DNA of 64,000 nt from Calothrix sp. FI2-JRJ7 (GCA_019359675.1 JAHHGX010000084.1:62001-126000), one strand, 5' to 3'; counted from the stretch's first letter, positions 1 through 9,316 are shown. The notes: generated by a model not told the origin, from the letters alone. Translations and numbers: made by a program.

Positions 1-1083
1 GGGACTAGTTAGCGCTAAGTCGGCGAAGCACGAAAAGTCAACGTCGGCAGAATATAATAAGTTATCGATTCCGGCTGCTTGTTCGAGTGAAGTACGCTGT
101 TTCGCATCTTCTAGTTCTGTAACCCAACCGTCAAACCGTAATTGTACAGTCGCAACAGGTACAGCATCTAACTTGTAAATGTTATCAAACTCTGACCATT
201 TACGCCAATCAGAGGGTAGTAATCGCTTAATTCCTGGTACATCACAAGCTGCTACATAAACATCAGCAATAATACTTTCTTCGCTATCACCGTTTGCTAC
301 TTTTATTTCGGTGATGCGTGTTTGTCCTTCTAGTTCTGTATATACAATATCTCTTACTTGCCGACGAGTGTAAATTTTGGCACCTCTCTCTTCCAGATAA
401 TTCAAAATCGGCTTATGCATGAAATCGTAGGGCGAACCTTTCAGCATTCTTAGTTTTGATGCTTCTGTACGAACGGCGAATAGCTGAAAAATTGTCAACA
501 TACACCGTGCGGAAATATTCTCTGTATCAATAAATCCTAATGCTAAGGCAATTGGATCCCACAGCTTTCGCAAACTGTTGTTGTTACCACCGTGACTGCG
601 GAACCAATCAGCAAAACTGATTTTGTCTAGGTCACGAATAGTTCGCATGGCGCCATCAAAATCTACTAGTCCCTGTACTACTGGACTTGTGCCTAATGCC
701 ATCGCGTTGCGGAATTTGTCATATGCCGAAAGTTGCGATGTTGTAAAAAATGCTTTTAATCCATTTACAGGGGCGCCAGTAAAGAAGCGGAAATCAAGCG
801 CGCCAACACGTCCACCTTCGTTAATAAAGGTATGAGTATGTTGCTTGGCTAAAAAATTATCCAAAGCACCGACTTTCTGCATCAAATCAAACAGTTGATA
901 ATAGCAGCCAAAAAAGACATGCAAACCCATCTCAATGTGGTTGCCATCCGAATCAACCCAACTGCCCACTTTTCCGCCCACAAATGGACGCGATTCAAAA
1001 ATTTGGACTTCACAGCCCGCATCAGCTAAATCTACAGCGGTTGCTAGCCCAGCTAAACCAGCACCTACGATTGCAACGCGCAT
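1..1083 (-). CDS. zds: zeta-carotene desaturase, 5' part (runs off left edge)
   Basis: This enzyme (CrtQ/Zds) desaturates 9,9'-di-cis-zeta-carotene toward lycopene in the plant-type carotenoid pathway, at the membrane with FAD. The ATG is at 1081-1083. The N-terminus reads [20 protein letters not shown], the GxGxxG FAD-binding fold, followed by [14 protein letters not shown] and then [19 protein letters not shown], a signature of the Zds/Pds family. About 361 residues are visible of a family length near 480, so the C-terminus lies beyond base 1. Zds rather than phytoene desaturase is chosen because of the [13 protein letters not shown] wording and the absence of an N-terminal extension. No operon partner is visible. 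The upstream 220 bases hold no gene. Confidence 0.92.
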   Translation of the reverse strand, partial: MRVAIVGAGLAGLATAVDLADAGCEVQIFESRPFVGGKVGSWVDSDGNHIEMGLHVFFGCYYQLFDLMQKVGALDNFLAKQHTHTFINEGGRVGALDFRFFTGAPVNGLKAFFTTSQLSAYDKFRNAMALGTSPVVQGLVDFDGAMRTIRDLDKISFADWFRSHGGNNNSLRKLWDPIALALGFIDTENISARCMLTIFQLFAVRTEASKLRMLKGSPYDFMHKPILNYLEERGAKIYTRRQVRDIVYTELEGQTRITEIKVANGDSEESIIADVYVAACDVPGIKRLLPSDWRKWSEFDNIYKLDAVPVATVQLRFDGWVTELEDAKQRTSLEQAAGIDNLLYSADVDFSCFADLALTSP

Positions 1084-1306
1084 TCCGTACTTCCTTTTCC
1101 AGTTATCTTTACAAATTTTAACAGGGGAAGGTGTCAGAAATGGCAATTCGTCGCTATAAGTTCTTACCGCATCGTTGGCTACGTGCGCGTAGAAGGGTGA
1201 AATAGATATAAAAATTTTAGAAGTTTAAGTGTGTGAGGAGGCGCTAACTGGAGTTACTCAAAAATTAGTAAATATTTAGAACGAAATTTGAACGTTCCAA
1301 AGCTTG

Positions 1307-1486
1307 TTATCGATTCGCGCTGACGTTGTTCGTCGCTTCCTCGCTAACTGGTAAGCCTCGAATCAGTTCTCGGATGACATCGGTTGCAGGTCTACCAGTC
1401 TGCTGACAGTACAGCTCTAGTCTTTCTGCTTCCTGTGCCGCTAAATTAACAGTTATGCGTTTGACAGCCCATTTCTTATTAGTCAT
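1307..1486 (-). CDS. small ribbon-helix-helix-like protein
   Basis: The protein has 59 residues, starting MTNKKWAVKRITVNLAAQEA from the ATG at 1484-1486. A further TTG start would add eight residues but has no ribosome site. The pattern of a basic beta-strand-like start (KRITVNL) followed by two helices, with RPATDVIRELIRGLP, is typical of CopG/Arc-type ribbon-helix-helix DNA-binding proteins. It could therefore be a small regulator or an antitoxin-like protein, but no toxin gene is adjacent. It stands alone between zds and a 280-base gap. The fold assignment is inferred from pattern only. Confidence 0.6.
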   Translation of the reverse strand: MTNKKWAVKRITVNLAAQEAERLELYCQQTGRPATDVIRELIRGLPVSEEATNNVSANR

Positions 1487-1789
1487 TTTTGTTATGCTTC
1501 TTTGAACCAAATTCAGTTGTAGTTTGTAATCACGCGAGTGAAGAATATATCATGTTTGTGTGTTTATGTGCAGTGGAGCATCTTATATTACTAGTTTCAT
1601 CAATAAAATAAATTTGGGGTTATCAGAATACTTATCATATCCTAATAAAGTATAAAATTTGAGATTCATTGTAGGCGATTGTGACAAAAAAATTATTGCA
1701 CACTGACTATTACGACAGGAGAAACTATCAACAGGATAAAACAATCCTGCTTGAACAAAATTTTATAAATTAACTTCATATTGTTACTG

Positions 1790-3067
1790 TTAAGCAAATA
1801 ACGAATTTACAAAATCCTCATGCAACTCATGCCAACCTGAACGTAAATCAAATTCTCCAAAAACTTCGGGAGAAAACATTTGCCATAAGACTTGATAGTA
1901 TGGCATCAGTGTATTGACTTGTTGGGTGGTTAAGCGCTGACGTATTTCTTGACCTAATAAGTGTAACATTTGTCGTATTAACTCCCATTGGACATTAAAT
2001 GTGGGATACAACATTACACATAAAGGAAATAACTCTTGCTGAAGTGCTGCAACACTTCCCTCTAAGGTTGATAACCATAAGTAAACTTGAAACATTTCAA
2101 TGTCACGTATACTCGAAATCATCACTGCTGCATCGCTTAAGCGACCTGAAGAACAGCGGTAGTTGGGATAAATGTCAATATTTTTTTTTGATATATTTTT
2201 AGCAATTTCAGTACTTACTGGTAATAACCTTTGCACTGCCGATAATTCTTTTGAATCGTAATCGTGTTCTGCTGCTGCTTCATAAACTCTTTGAAGTGGC
2301 ATGTATAAGTGGTCATCAATGACTTTGAAGTACGCACTTATTATTGAACATTCTAAAAGTGATAAAGTATCTAGCAGCATTTGGCTTGTGTAGTGAAATT
2401 GCATACTTACAAACCCAATCACACGTGGGTCTTGTTCAGTATACTTTTTTCGTATTCCCCCAACGCTATAACCTATTACTGTTGCTAACTGGCTCGGCGC
2501 CACTTGTTTAGTATAAATACTCAATGCTTTTTCAGATAAAGGTTCACCACCAGTGCGTGCTAACCGCATTAACGTAGACAATTGCCGTAGCGGCGCCTGT
2601 TGAGTGTAAACTTTCAAAGTTTTTTCGTAAATCTTAAATGATTCTGCGCTTATCTCCCACGGGTTGATGAGTTCGGGGTCAATCTTATGACGTTTTGCTG
2701 ACTTTGCTAATAATATCTCAACACGGTTCCAGGCTTGGTGGCTAACCCTCCGTAAAGAACCTAAGAGCGACTGCGCGGTTTTCTTACGCCCATCTTGAGA
2801 TACAACATTGTTTAGGGTTTCTCTCTCCGGTTCGGATTGCTGATACAACCTGTTATCGAGATTTTGTAAATAATTTTTTGTCCATTGCAATGCTAAAGAT
2901 GGGGTGGCACCTTTAAGAGTGACACCCAACCTACAGCACTTCCGGCAGCTATGAGGTACATCTTTAAAGCTAAAAGCTTTGACAGGAAAGGGACAAGGAG
3001 AAAACCTGTATTGCGTAACAGATGGAAGTGCTGTATGCTTGTTTGACTCTTCCAATATTTTTTTCAT
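1790..3067 (-). CDS. unknown protein, paralogue of the gene at 3626-4621, with internal duplication
   Basis: The protein has 425 residues and its family was not recognised. From about residue 60 it aligns along its length with the next gene upstream. Shared blocks include INPWEIS/IDPWQIS, RVIGFVSMQ-HYT-Q, SYFKV-DD-LYMPLQR-YEA, SIRDIEMFQVYLW and ELFPLCVMLYP. It differs in two ways. Residues roughly 11-45 are encoded by a MITE-like inverted-repeat element (2932-3035), giving an odd Cys-rich stretch with HSCRKCCRLG. A segment of about 33 residues is duplicated in tandem: EKTLKVYTQQAP...LARTGG, then EKALSIYTKQVAP...YSVGG. No signal peptide or membrane segment is obvious. It is soluble-looking, helix-rich and probably cytoplasmic. 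The true start may be later than the ATG used here. Confidence 0.65.
   Translation of the reverse strand: MKKILEESNKHTALPSVTQYRFSPCPFPVKAFSFKDVPHSCRKCCRLGVTLKGATPSLALQWTKNYLQNLDNRLYQQSEPERETLNNVVSQDGRKKTAQSLLGSLRRVSHQAWNRVEILLAKSAKRHKIDPELINPWEISAESFKIYEKTLKVYTQQAPLRQLSTLMRLARTGGEPLSEKALSIYTKQVAPSQLATVIGYSVGGIRKKYTEQDPRVIGFVSMQFHYTSQMLLDTLSLLECSIISAYFKVIDDHLYMPLQRVYEAAAEHDYDSKELSAVQRLLPVSTEIAKNISKKNIDIYPNYRCSSGRLSDAAVMISSIRDIEMFQVYLWLSTLEGSVAALQQELFPLCVMLYPTFNVQWELIRQMLHLLGQEIRQRLTTQQVNTLMPYYQVLWQMFSPEVFGEFDLRSGWHELHEDFVNSLFA
2932..3035. repeat. MITE-like element with 12-bp perfect inverted ends
   Basis: The left end TACAGCACTTCC (2932-2943) and right end GGAAGTGCTGTA (3024-3035) are perfect reverse complements 104 bp apart. 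No transposase lies inside. The element sits in the 5' end of the 1790-3067 gene and is open in that frame, so it encodes about 35 residues that the neighbouring paralogue lacks. Confidence 0.6.
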
Positions 3068-3625
3068 TATTACCCTGGTATTTCTGGATATTACAAGCTA
3101 AAAATGATTCTTAACCTGATTATTCAATTGTATATCTTGTCTCTTATTCACCTATATTCTTTAAGTAATCTTGATTTATTGTGTAAACTCTTCTAATAGT
3201 TTTACTTCATGAAATATTTGTAAAGAATATAGTTGTTTAGTTAAATTTTTAATCATATCTCTTGACAGTAGACATAGTGCATAATATGTAATATGTGTTA
3301 CAATTATTTTACAATTCTACTAACACTCTTAATAAAGAGTAACTATCTTTGGTTACTGTTTAGGGTAAAGATTAATCAATTCGAGTGGCAGTTATTTGGT
3401 ATCATATGTATAATCATAATCGTTTGATAGTGACTAGTGAATAAGTATTTTTAGCCAAAATTTATGAGTTTATAAGCTTGAATGTTAAAAAATATACGAC
3501 ATCAAGTCGAACTTAGTTTTATGAAAAAGTCTATAGCACTTAGTAACATACGCCAATAGCTTGTTAAAAGCTTTGTCGAAAGTCTCAGTGAATGTATAAA
3601 AATTTAGTCAAAATTTAATCAAAAT
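3068..3625. other. gene-free AT-rich gap
   Basis: No open frame with a ribosome site was seen on either strand. The only notable signal is a plus-strand TTGACA at 3262-3267, with TATGTA 17 bases downstream at 3285-3290, which resembles a sigma-70 promoter but has no gene after it. The gap also contains the upstream region of the 1790-3067 gene. Confidence 0.4.
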
Positions 3626-4621
3626 TTAGAAACTATCTGGAAAAATATCTGGGCTGAACATTTCCCATAAAATTTCAAGGTAAGGTTTAAACAGGGTTTT
3701 CTCTCTATCTCCCAATCTGGCGCCAACTTCTTGACGTAGCAGGTGAATCATCGTTCGTATCAGTTCCCACTGAACCCTAAGTGCAGGATAAAGCATTACA
3801 CACAATGGAAACAGTTCGTGTTGAATTGAGCCAATACTATCTTCTAGTACACACACCCATAAATAAACTTGAAACATTTCGACATCGCGGATGCTGGCAA
3901 TTTTTACAACTGGGTTGGAAAGTAAGCCGCTGTGCGTATGGTATCTTGGGTAAAGCATAATAACGCGCTCGCATATCGACCGTGCGATGTCACTACTGAT
4001 GGGTAATAATTGTTGAACTACTTGTAAAGTTGGTGAACTTGCGTCATGTTTGGCAGATGCTTCATATGCTCTTTGTAAAGGCATATACAAAAAATCATCA
4101 ACTACCTTAAAGTAACTATTGACTATCTGCTGCTCTGAGTTAGGAATTTGTTTGAGCAAGATTTGCCCTGTGTAATGTATCTGCATCGATACAAACCCAA
4201 TCACTCGTGCGTCGGTCTCTGTGTAATTCGAGCGTATTTTACCTAAATATCTACCTATTGTTCTAGCTAAGTTTTCAGGTGGTAACTTTTGAGCATAAGA
4301 CTCGATAGCTTTGTTGTATATCGCAAAAGAATCTTGGGAAATTTGCCACGGGTCAATTAACGTGCGGTCGATTTCGTGACGATGTACTTCTCTACCAATT
4401 AGCTTCTCTGTTTGTGACCAAGCATCAATACTAGCTTGGCGTAGCAAATTATGCATTTTTTTAGTAGTACTTTCACGTATATTTACACCCTCGTTTATAT
4501 CATCCGCTCTATCCAAACGCTGGACATATTTTTTAGCCCACATTTTGGCTAAATGAATTACTGGCGAAACTCCTGGCTTACGCTCCCCTTGCGAACCAGA
4601 AACCGATACTGTATTAAACAT
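3626..4621 (-). CDS. unknown protein, paralogue of the gene at 1790-3067
   Basis: The protein has 331 residues and is the shorter and probably more ancestral copy of the pair. It contains one copy of the segment that is duplicated in the downstream paralogue (YNKAIESYAQKLPPENLART) and has an ordinary N-terminus, MFNTVSVSGSQGERKPGVSP. Its many evenly spaced hydrophobic and charged residues suggest an all-helical soluble protein. No catalytic motif was recognised. The two genes lie in the same direction, separated by 558 bases, so they are a tandem duplication rather than a tight operon. I do not know the function. Confidence 0.75.
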   Translation of the reverse strand: MFNTVSVSGSQGERKPGVSPVIHLAKMWAKKYVQRLDRADDINEGVNIRESTTKKMHNLLRQASIDAWSQTEKLIGREVHRHEIDRTLIDPWQISQDSFAIYNKAIESYAQKLPPENLARTIGRYLGKIRSNYTETDARVIGFVSMQIHYTGQILLKQIPNSEQQIVNSYFKVVDDFLYMPLQRAYEASAKHDASSPTLQVVQQLLPISSDIARSICERVIMLYPRYHTHSGLLSNPVVKIASIRDVEMFQVYLWVCVLEDSIGSIQHELFPLCVMLYPALRVQWELIRTMIHLLRQEVGARLGDREKTLFKPYLEILWEMFSPDIFPDSF

Positions 4622-4705
4622 AACTGAATTCAGAAGTTATACTACCCATGCTAAAAGTAATTTATATTACTTATACAGGTGTTGCAACAGTGATTTCTCT
4701 GAACT

Positions 4706-6340
4706 CTATTCATATTGAAGTTCGGGCATTAATTGTAAAGTTCCGATGCCTAATTGCTGAGGTGAGAGGGATACGCCTTCAAATAATGCCATCATGTCAC
4801 GCAGTTGAGGGTTGCCGCGACTGGCGCCTGTTAGTCCTTTGGCAATTATTAGTCCGCAGTAGCCTTTAGTATTTTTGCACCTTTGGTTCCACTTCCTACG
4901 AGCTTCGACATGGGTAGGGTCGTCGTCTTCAAATTCTCCAAATAAAAATAATTCACCGTTCTTGGTTTGTAGCAAACCTAGGTCGTATACTTCTGTTCCC
5001 ATAGGGTCGGCGCCGGGGTTAAAACAAATTGCTTTCAGTCCACCTGCTTTTTCAATACTCTCGATGACAGTTTTTGCTTTGGGACGTGAGGTTTGTATTA
5101 ATATCACAGGTAAACCATCACCAACTGGCTTTATATCACCTGCTTTTTGGTATTTAACGCCTTTTTGAAGATAATCTAACATTTCCCACGATACGACCCC
5201 TAAACTTAAAAACGAATCGTCTGGTATCAAATCATCGCGAAGCGAACGAAACATTGGTGTGTCATATATATCTTCTTCGTCTTGTGTATCAAAACCAGCC
5301 ATTTCTTCCAATTCGGCTGCTAATTCTGGCATTGTCGCAACATTGACGCTAATAGATTTTGTTTCTTCTGACTCTGGTAATGCTATTCGGTAACGACGAC
5401 TCAAAGATGGAAAAATCTCTTCGCTAAGTTGGCGCCGATGGTCACGAACAAATTTAATTAAGCTTTCAAGTGCTATATGTACTACTAACGCTTCTTCATC
5501 ATAAAGTACAGAGCGTAACCCCTCTAAAGGATGAATATTACCAAAAGTCGGGCTGATTTCTGAAATTGGTAACTCCCCAAGGTCTTTGTACTCGTCGTCG
5601 TCATCATCCTCATCCTCGAAGTCAGAGTTGCGCTCAAAAGTCAAAAATAAACAATCTTGCTTTAAAAATGCTTCTTCTAAATTTTGCGTATCGTCATCCT
5701 TTAAAACAGCGGCACGAAAGCGTTTAAGTGATTCACTTGACCTATATAGTAAAATTCCATACTCCATCCCCAACATGCCCATTACCGAGGCATATAGAGT
5801 TCCAATATCCCATTGGTTAATTTCAATGGATATAATTTGCTGCTCTTGTAGAAAGTCCCACGGGCAAGCTTCCCACATTGCGTAAGCTTTCGAGTGCAAA
5901 AGTTCTGCATACTGCGGTGGTAAATCAGGAATTTGATTGTCAATAATTTCGGAAAACCCACGAAATAGCTCATCTATTAAAGGAAGTTCGGGTGTGTAAT
6001 CTATTGCAATTTCTAAATCTTGTAAAACACCACGCAGGTAAAATTGTATTTCGCGGTCGCGCACTACAATCCGCAACGGACGCGATGGTTTAGCTGGACT
6101 GTGAGGATTTTCCATCGCGCGCATTAGCGTCCGAACGATTGCCTCTGGTCCAGCGTCACATGCTACCACATCCATGCCCCGCACAATTCCTTGTGAACCA
6201 TCAACCCAGAGAATACAGTCGCCTTTATCATCCTCGGACTTTTGGTGCGATGACAATGGACGACGATCGCCCTCCCATACAGAAGGAATTTGGGGTAACT
6301 TCTTCAGCCGACGACTGGTAGAGCGATTAAAACTTGTCAT
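4706..6340 (-). CDS. large unknown cyanobacterial protein with acidic linker
   Basis: From the ATG at 6338-6340 the protein has 544 residues and starts MTSFNRSTSRRLKKLPQIPS. The frame is open 21 codons further upstream, but that stretch looks untranslated. The N-terminal half carries ILWVDGSQGIVRGMDVV and ALLHSK/AYAMWEACPWDFL-like text. The centre has an acidic run near residues 245-260 (EDEDDDDDEYKD). The C-terminal part (LPVILIQTSRPKAKTVIESI, then LRDMMALFEGVSLSPQQLG) looks like a second folded domain. No signal peptide or membrane helix is present. It resembles a conserved cyanobacterial protein of unknown function, and I cannot assign a reaction. It is transcribed divergently from the Fe-S carrier at 6651. 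Confidence 0.75.
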   Translation of the reverse strand: MTSFNRSTSRRLKKLPQIPSVWEGDRRPLSSHQKSEDDKGDCILWVDGSQGIVRGMDVVACDAGPEAIVRTLMRAMENPHSPAKPSRPLRIVVRDREIQFYLRGVLQDLEIAIDYTPELPLIDELFRGFSEIIDNQIPDLPPQYAELLHSKAYAMWEACPWDFLQEQQIISIEINQWDIGTLYASVMGMLGMEYGILLYRSSESLKRFRAAVLKDDDTQNLEEAFLKQDCLFLTFERNSDFEDEDDDDDEYKDLGELPISEISPTFGNIHPLEGLRSVLYDEEALVVHIALESLIKFVRDHRRQLSEEIFPSLSRRYRIALPESEETKSISVNVATMPELAAELEEMAGFDTQDEEDIYDTPMFRSLRDDLIPDDSFLSLGVVSWEMLDYLQKGVKYQKAGDIKPVGDGLPVILIQTSRPKAKTVIESIEKAGGLKAICFNPGADPMGTEVYDLGLLQTKNGELFLFGEFEDDDPTHVEARRKWNQRCKNTKGYCGLIIAKGLTGASRGNPQLRDMMALFEGVSLSPQQLGIGTLQLMPELQYE

Positions 6341-6650
6341 ATACAACCGTGAATCAAAACAAGCGATTTGTAACGAGAGCAATTTTGGGAATGGAGAAGC
6401 CAAACCTGTATAAACTCAGTAATGGTGCTGAGTATAAGCTGTTATAAGGGCAATTTAACTCAAATGCCAGACTTTGAACATACTGAATCTCTCAATTCTA
6501 GAATAAAAATATAAGGAACGATGGACGACCAGTATTTACAATTCGGCTGCCTGTAACCCAATAGAAAGCTAGAATAAAGATAAAAACTACGCTTTCTTGC
6601 GCTCTAACCCATAAACTCAGTAGCTTAAATTTAAGGAGTTCAATCATCAT

Positions 6651-7007
6651 ATGACACAAGCAACCCAATCCCAACAACGAGGAATCCAATTAAGCGAATC
6701 TGCACTGCGTCAAGTCAAAGCTTTACGCGACAAACAAGATAAGGACTTGTGTTTGAGGGTGGGAGTACGTCAAGGTGGCTGCTCCGGAATGTCCTATATG
6801 ATGGACTTTGAAGATGCAAGTCAAATTACACCACATGATGACGTTTTTGACTATGAGGGCTTCAAAATAGTTTGCGACCGTAAAAGCTTATTATATCTTT
6901 ACGGCTTAATGCTCGATTACAGCGATGCTATGATTGGTGGTGGTTTTCAATTCACCAACCCCAATGCCGCACAAACCTGTGGTTGTGGTAAGTCATTTGG
7001 CGTATAA
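6651..7007 (+). CDS. A-type iron-sulfur carrier (IscA/SufA/HesB family)
   Basis: The protein has 118 residues, the normal size of this family. It carries the three invariant cysteines: Cys44 in GGCSGMSY and Cys110/Cys112 in TCGCGKSF near the C-terminus. These bind iron or a 2Fe-2S cluster that is passed to apoproteins in the cytoplasm. A strong ribosome site AAGGAG (6633-6638) precedes the ATG by 12 bases. The Cys spacing and the C-terminal CGCG assign the family with confidence. Whether it is the SufA-like or IscA-like paralogue cannot be decided here. An inverted repeat follows the stop, so it may be a single-gene unit. Confidence 0.92.
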   Translation: MTQATQSQQRGIQLSESALRQVKALRDKQDKDLCLRVGVRQGGCSGMSYMMDFEDASQITPHDDVFDYEGFKIVCDRKSLLYLYGLMLDYSDAMIGGGFQFTNPNAAQTCGCGKSFGV

Positions 7008-7032
7008 TCCTCCAATGGATTTAACAATTCGT

Positions 7033-7077
7033 AATTACCTTCAGTAATTGCGTTCACGCAGTGTACCGAAGGTAATT
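7033..7077. repeat. inverted repeat after the Fe-S carrier gene
   Basis: AATTACCTTC (7033-7042) and GAAGGTAATT (7068-7077) are perfect 10-bp arms around a 25-base loop. The loop carries CGTTCACGCAGTGTACCG, a motif of common cyanobacterial dispersed repeats. It could act as a terminator for the gene ending at 7007, but no long T-run follows. Confidence 0.55.
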
Positions 7078-7115
7078 GAATGGCTGTGTTTTTGTGACTA
7101 TTTGACCAATTTTGT

Positions 7116-7535
7116 ATGACTCAAACTTTAGAATCACTATTTGATTCAGGATTAGAACGTTATAAAGCTGGAGAAAGTCCAGCTACTTTAATTCCTGTTT
7201 TCAAAGACATATGCGACCGCTCCCCTAAAAGCAGTGCTGCATGGACTTGTTTATCTTGGCTGTATCTTCTTGACGATAAGGGTTCATTGGCATGTAAGGC
7301 TGCTCAAAAAGCTGTAAAAATTAATCCCCAAGACCCACAAGCGAGGGTTAACCTAGCTGTAGCTATGTTAGAAACCGGACAAAAAGGACTTCGGCAGCAC
7401 GTCGAGTTTGCACAGCAACTAATTTTTGTCAATGAAGAATGGCGCTCTGAACTTGAAGAAAGCATTAAAGATGGTCTTTCTAGAAAGCCTGATTGGAAAA
7501 GCTTAACAAAAGTTAAAGATTGGATATTTGAATAG
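7116..7535 (+). CDS. small TPR-repeat protein
   Basis: The protein has 139 residues. Helix pairs matching the tetratricopeptide pattern run from about residue 15 to 90: AWTCLSWLYLLDDKGSLACK, then AAQKAVKINPQDPQARVNLA and AVAMLETGQ. TPR proteins act as protein-binding scaffolds. The N-terminus (MTQTLESLFDSGLERYKAGE) is non-secretory, so the protein is cytoplasmic. It follows the Fe-S carrier in the same direction after a 108-base gap that holds an inverted repeat. A functional link is possible but not shown. The partner is unknown. Confidence 0.8.
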   Translation: MTQTLESLFDSGLERYKAGESPATLIPVFKDICDRSPKSSAAWTCLSWLYLLDDKGSLACKAAQKAVKINPQDPQARVNLAVAMLETGQKGLRQHVEFAQQLIFVNEEWRSELEESIKDGLSRKPDWKSLTKVKDWIFE

Positions 7536-7627
7536 AAGATATTTTGGATAAAAGTGACGTATAGGGTAAGGGCGCCCACATTCCCATTACCCTGTACCTC
7601 ATTAACCTTGATTCTCATATACCTTTT

Positions 7628-7876
7628 ATGAAAGAAAAATTTTTAAACGGGTTAAATTTTATACTTGTAGCTGATGTCTTTTTAGTATTTTTTGGATTTG
7701 CTTGGTTTGCGGTTGCCGTCATTGGTGATGCAACTGGAGTTCCACTGGGTCTTGATTTGTGGCATCAACTTTGGCAACCTGTATTCAACCCCGCTATTGG
7801 TATTTTGATGGGTGGCGCCATTCTGAGTGGGGTTATTAGTTGGGTGTCTAAGAATGTTTTTGTTAAGAAAGCTTAG
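7628..7876 (+). CDS. small two-helix membrane protein
   Basis: The protein has 82 residues with two predicted transmembrane segments, about 10-32 (LNFILVADVFLVFFGFAWFA) and about 52-72 (NPAIGILMGGAILSGVISWV). It ends in lysines (KNVFVKKA), which suggests the C-terminus faces the cytoplasm or stroma side. It resembles small conserved cyanobacterial membrane proteins of unknown function. It is third in a same-direction series after the Fe-S carrier and the TPR protein, and is convergent with the epimerase-like gene at 7916. Confidence 0.7.
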   Translation: MKEKFLNGLNFILVADVFLVFFGFAWFAVAVIGDATGVPLGLDLWHQLWQPVFNPAIGILMGGAILSGVISWVSKNVFVKKA

Positions 7877-7886
7877 GATAGTAGGA

Positions 7887-7914
7887 CAGGCAGGGATGCC
7901 TGTTCCACAAGAGG
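7887..7914. terminator. hairpin between convergent genes
   Basis: GACAGGCAGGGATGCCTGTTC forms a short GC-rich hairpin (ACAGGCA / TGCCTGT) in the 39-base space between two genes that end toward each other. It belongs to the dispersed repeat family reading as CTTGTGGAACAGGCATC in the other orientation. It is probably a bidirectional terminator. Confidence 0.5.
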
Positions 7915-7915
7915 T

Positions 7916-8836
7916 TTATTTGAGTATTTCTACTAAGGCTGGTTCTAGGTTTGGATACTGGTAGTTAAAGCCAGATGATAATGTCCGTTTTGGTATTACC
8001 TGTTGCCCTTCTAAAACTACTATTGCTCCATCTCCTAATAATGCTTCTAGTGCAAAAGATGGTACAGGTAGCCATGAAGGGCGCCCCATTACTTTTCCCA
8101 TTGTTTCGCATAACTGTGACATTCTAACGGGGTTAGGCGCGGTCGCATTATATACTCCTTCCATTTCGAGTTTTGTCAGTGCCTGAATTATTAAATTCAC
8201 CACGTCATCAAGGTGAATCCATGAAAACCACTGCTTGCCGCTTCCAAGTGGCCCACCCGCAAACAGCTTGAACGGTGTAATCATTTTACCCAAGGCGCCG
8301 CCGTTACCTAAAACAATTCCCAAACGTAAAATAACTAATCTGACACCAGCGTTTTTGACAAGTTGCGCTTCAGATTCCCACGCTTGACACACGGATGCTA
8401 AAAAATCGTTGCCTGGGGAACTTGTCTCATCAAAGCTTGCTGTCTCGTTAGTGCCATAGAAACCAATTGCCGAAGCATTTACTAGGACATTTGGTTTAGG
8501 ATTTGCATTTGTAATTGCCTCAACAATTTTTGCAGTCCCAAGCTTACGACTATTGAGAATTTCTTGTTTACGGGCAGGAGACCAACGTCCTTCTGCTATT
8601 GGTTCACCAGATAAATTCACAACTGCATCGCACCCAGATATAGCATTTTGCCATTCTCCTGATATCGTTAAATTTGCCGTTACTACCTCCACATTCGGGA
8701 ATGAACTCTTAGGAAACACTCTTTGAGCATGAGTAGCATTCCGGGTCAGTACTACTACACTATTATTTTCTTTGGTAAGTCGTTCTACCAAACGACTACC
8801 TACAAATCCTGTTGCTCCAGCAATCGCGACTTTCAT
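7916..8836 (-). CDS. TIGR01777-family NAD(P)-dependent epimerase-like protein
   Basis: The protein has 306 residues. The N-terminal MKVAIAGATGFVGSRLVERL contains the GxxGxxG nucleotide-binding motif of atypical short-chain dehydrogenases. VNLSGEPIAEGRW and ASAIGFYG are characteristic of the TIGR01777 (YfcH/SulA-like) family, and the C-terminal part (SWLPVPSFALEALLGDGA) matches its DUF1731 region. It is cytosolic and its substrate is unknown. Older annotations call such proteins cell-division inhibitor SulA, which is not supported by the sequence. It is divergent from the 8965 gene. Confidence 0.88.
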   Translation of the reverse strand: MKVAIAGATGFVGSRLVERLTKENNSVVVLTRNATHAQRVFPKSSFPNVEVVTANLTISGEWQNAISGCDAVVNLSGEPIAEGRWSPARKQEILNSRKLGTAKIVEAITNANPKPNVLVNASAIGFYGTNETASFDETSSPGNDFLASVCQAWESEAQLVKNAGVRLVILRLGIVLGNGGALGKMITPFKLFAGGPLGSGKQWFSWIHLDDVVNLIIQALTKLEMEGVYNATAPNPVRMSQLCETMGKVMGRPSWLPVPSFALEALLGDGAIVVLEGQQVIPKRTLSSGFNYQYPNLEPALVEILK

Positions 8837-8964
8837 TATTACAACCTAACCTTACCAAATCATTATTTTAGAGGAGGTTTTTTTGAATTGATATAAAAAT
8901 TACTTACTTTGAGCAGGTGTTAGTTATTATAAGAGGACGGAGTGTTGCGAGGTTTGCGGCTATT

Positions 8965-9312
8965 ATGGCTCGCTATACATGTTCATTTGTTCTTTCTGTT
9001 TCTATAGACCACCTTCTACCTACACTTATAGACCTTCTACAAAGTACGGGTTTGAATGTGCAATATCACAATGCTGATTACATTATGGCGCGCGAATTTC
9101 CTGGAAGTGTTCCGTTTTCTAAGTTAGTCACAGTAGAATTACTCATCGATAAGACTACTGCCACCGAAACGGAAACTCGGATGAATTTAGTGACTAAGAA
9201 CGAAGAACTTCCACTTCAACTCGAAAATCACTGCCGACAAGTGTTTCAATATATTAAGCAAGAAATCGAAACTAGCCGTCATTGGAATTTGATTGATAGT
9301 ATTGCTGGCTAA
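8965..9312 (+). CDS. conserved hypothetical protein
   Basis: From the ATG at 8965 the protein has 115 residues and starts MARYTCSFVLSVSIDHLLPT. The frame is open 16 codons upstream, but those codons look like untranslated leader, and a GAGG precedes this ATG by about a dozen bases. There is no signal peptide. Alternating strands and helices (VTVELLIDKTTATETETRMN) suggest a small alpha/beta domain. The function is not recognised. The gene is convergent with the FHA gene across a large palindromic repeat. Confidence 0.7.
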   Translation: MARYTCSFVLSVSIDHLLPTLIDLLQSTGLNVQYHNADYIMAREFPGSVPFSKLVTVELLIDKTTATETETRMNLVTKNEELPLQLENHCRQVFQYIKQEIETSRHWNLIDSIAG

Positions 9313-9316
9313 AATT

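Noticed and set aside
1225-1260. Minus-strand CCTCCTCACACAC resembling the core of the Yfr1 small RNA
   Set aside because: One base differs from the ACTCCTCACAC core and there is no 3' stem-loop terminator after it, only AT-rich sequence.
5586-5885. Ser-rich plus-strand frame opposite the acidic run of the 4706-6340 gene
   Set aside because: It is the reverse reading of the acidic GAT/GAA tract. It lacks a ribosome site and family features.
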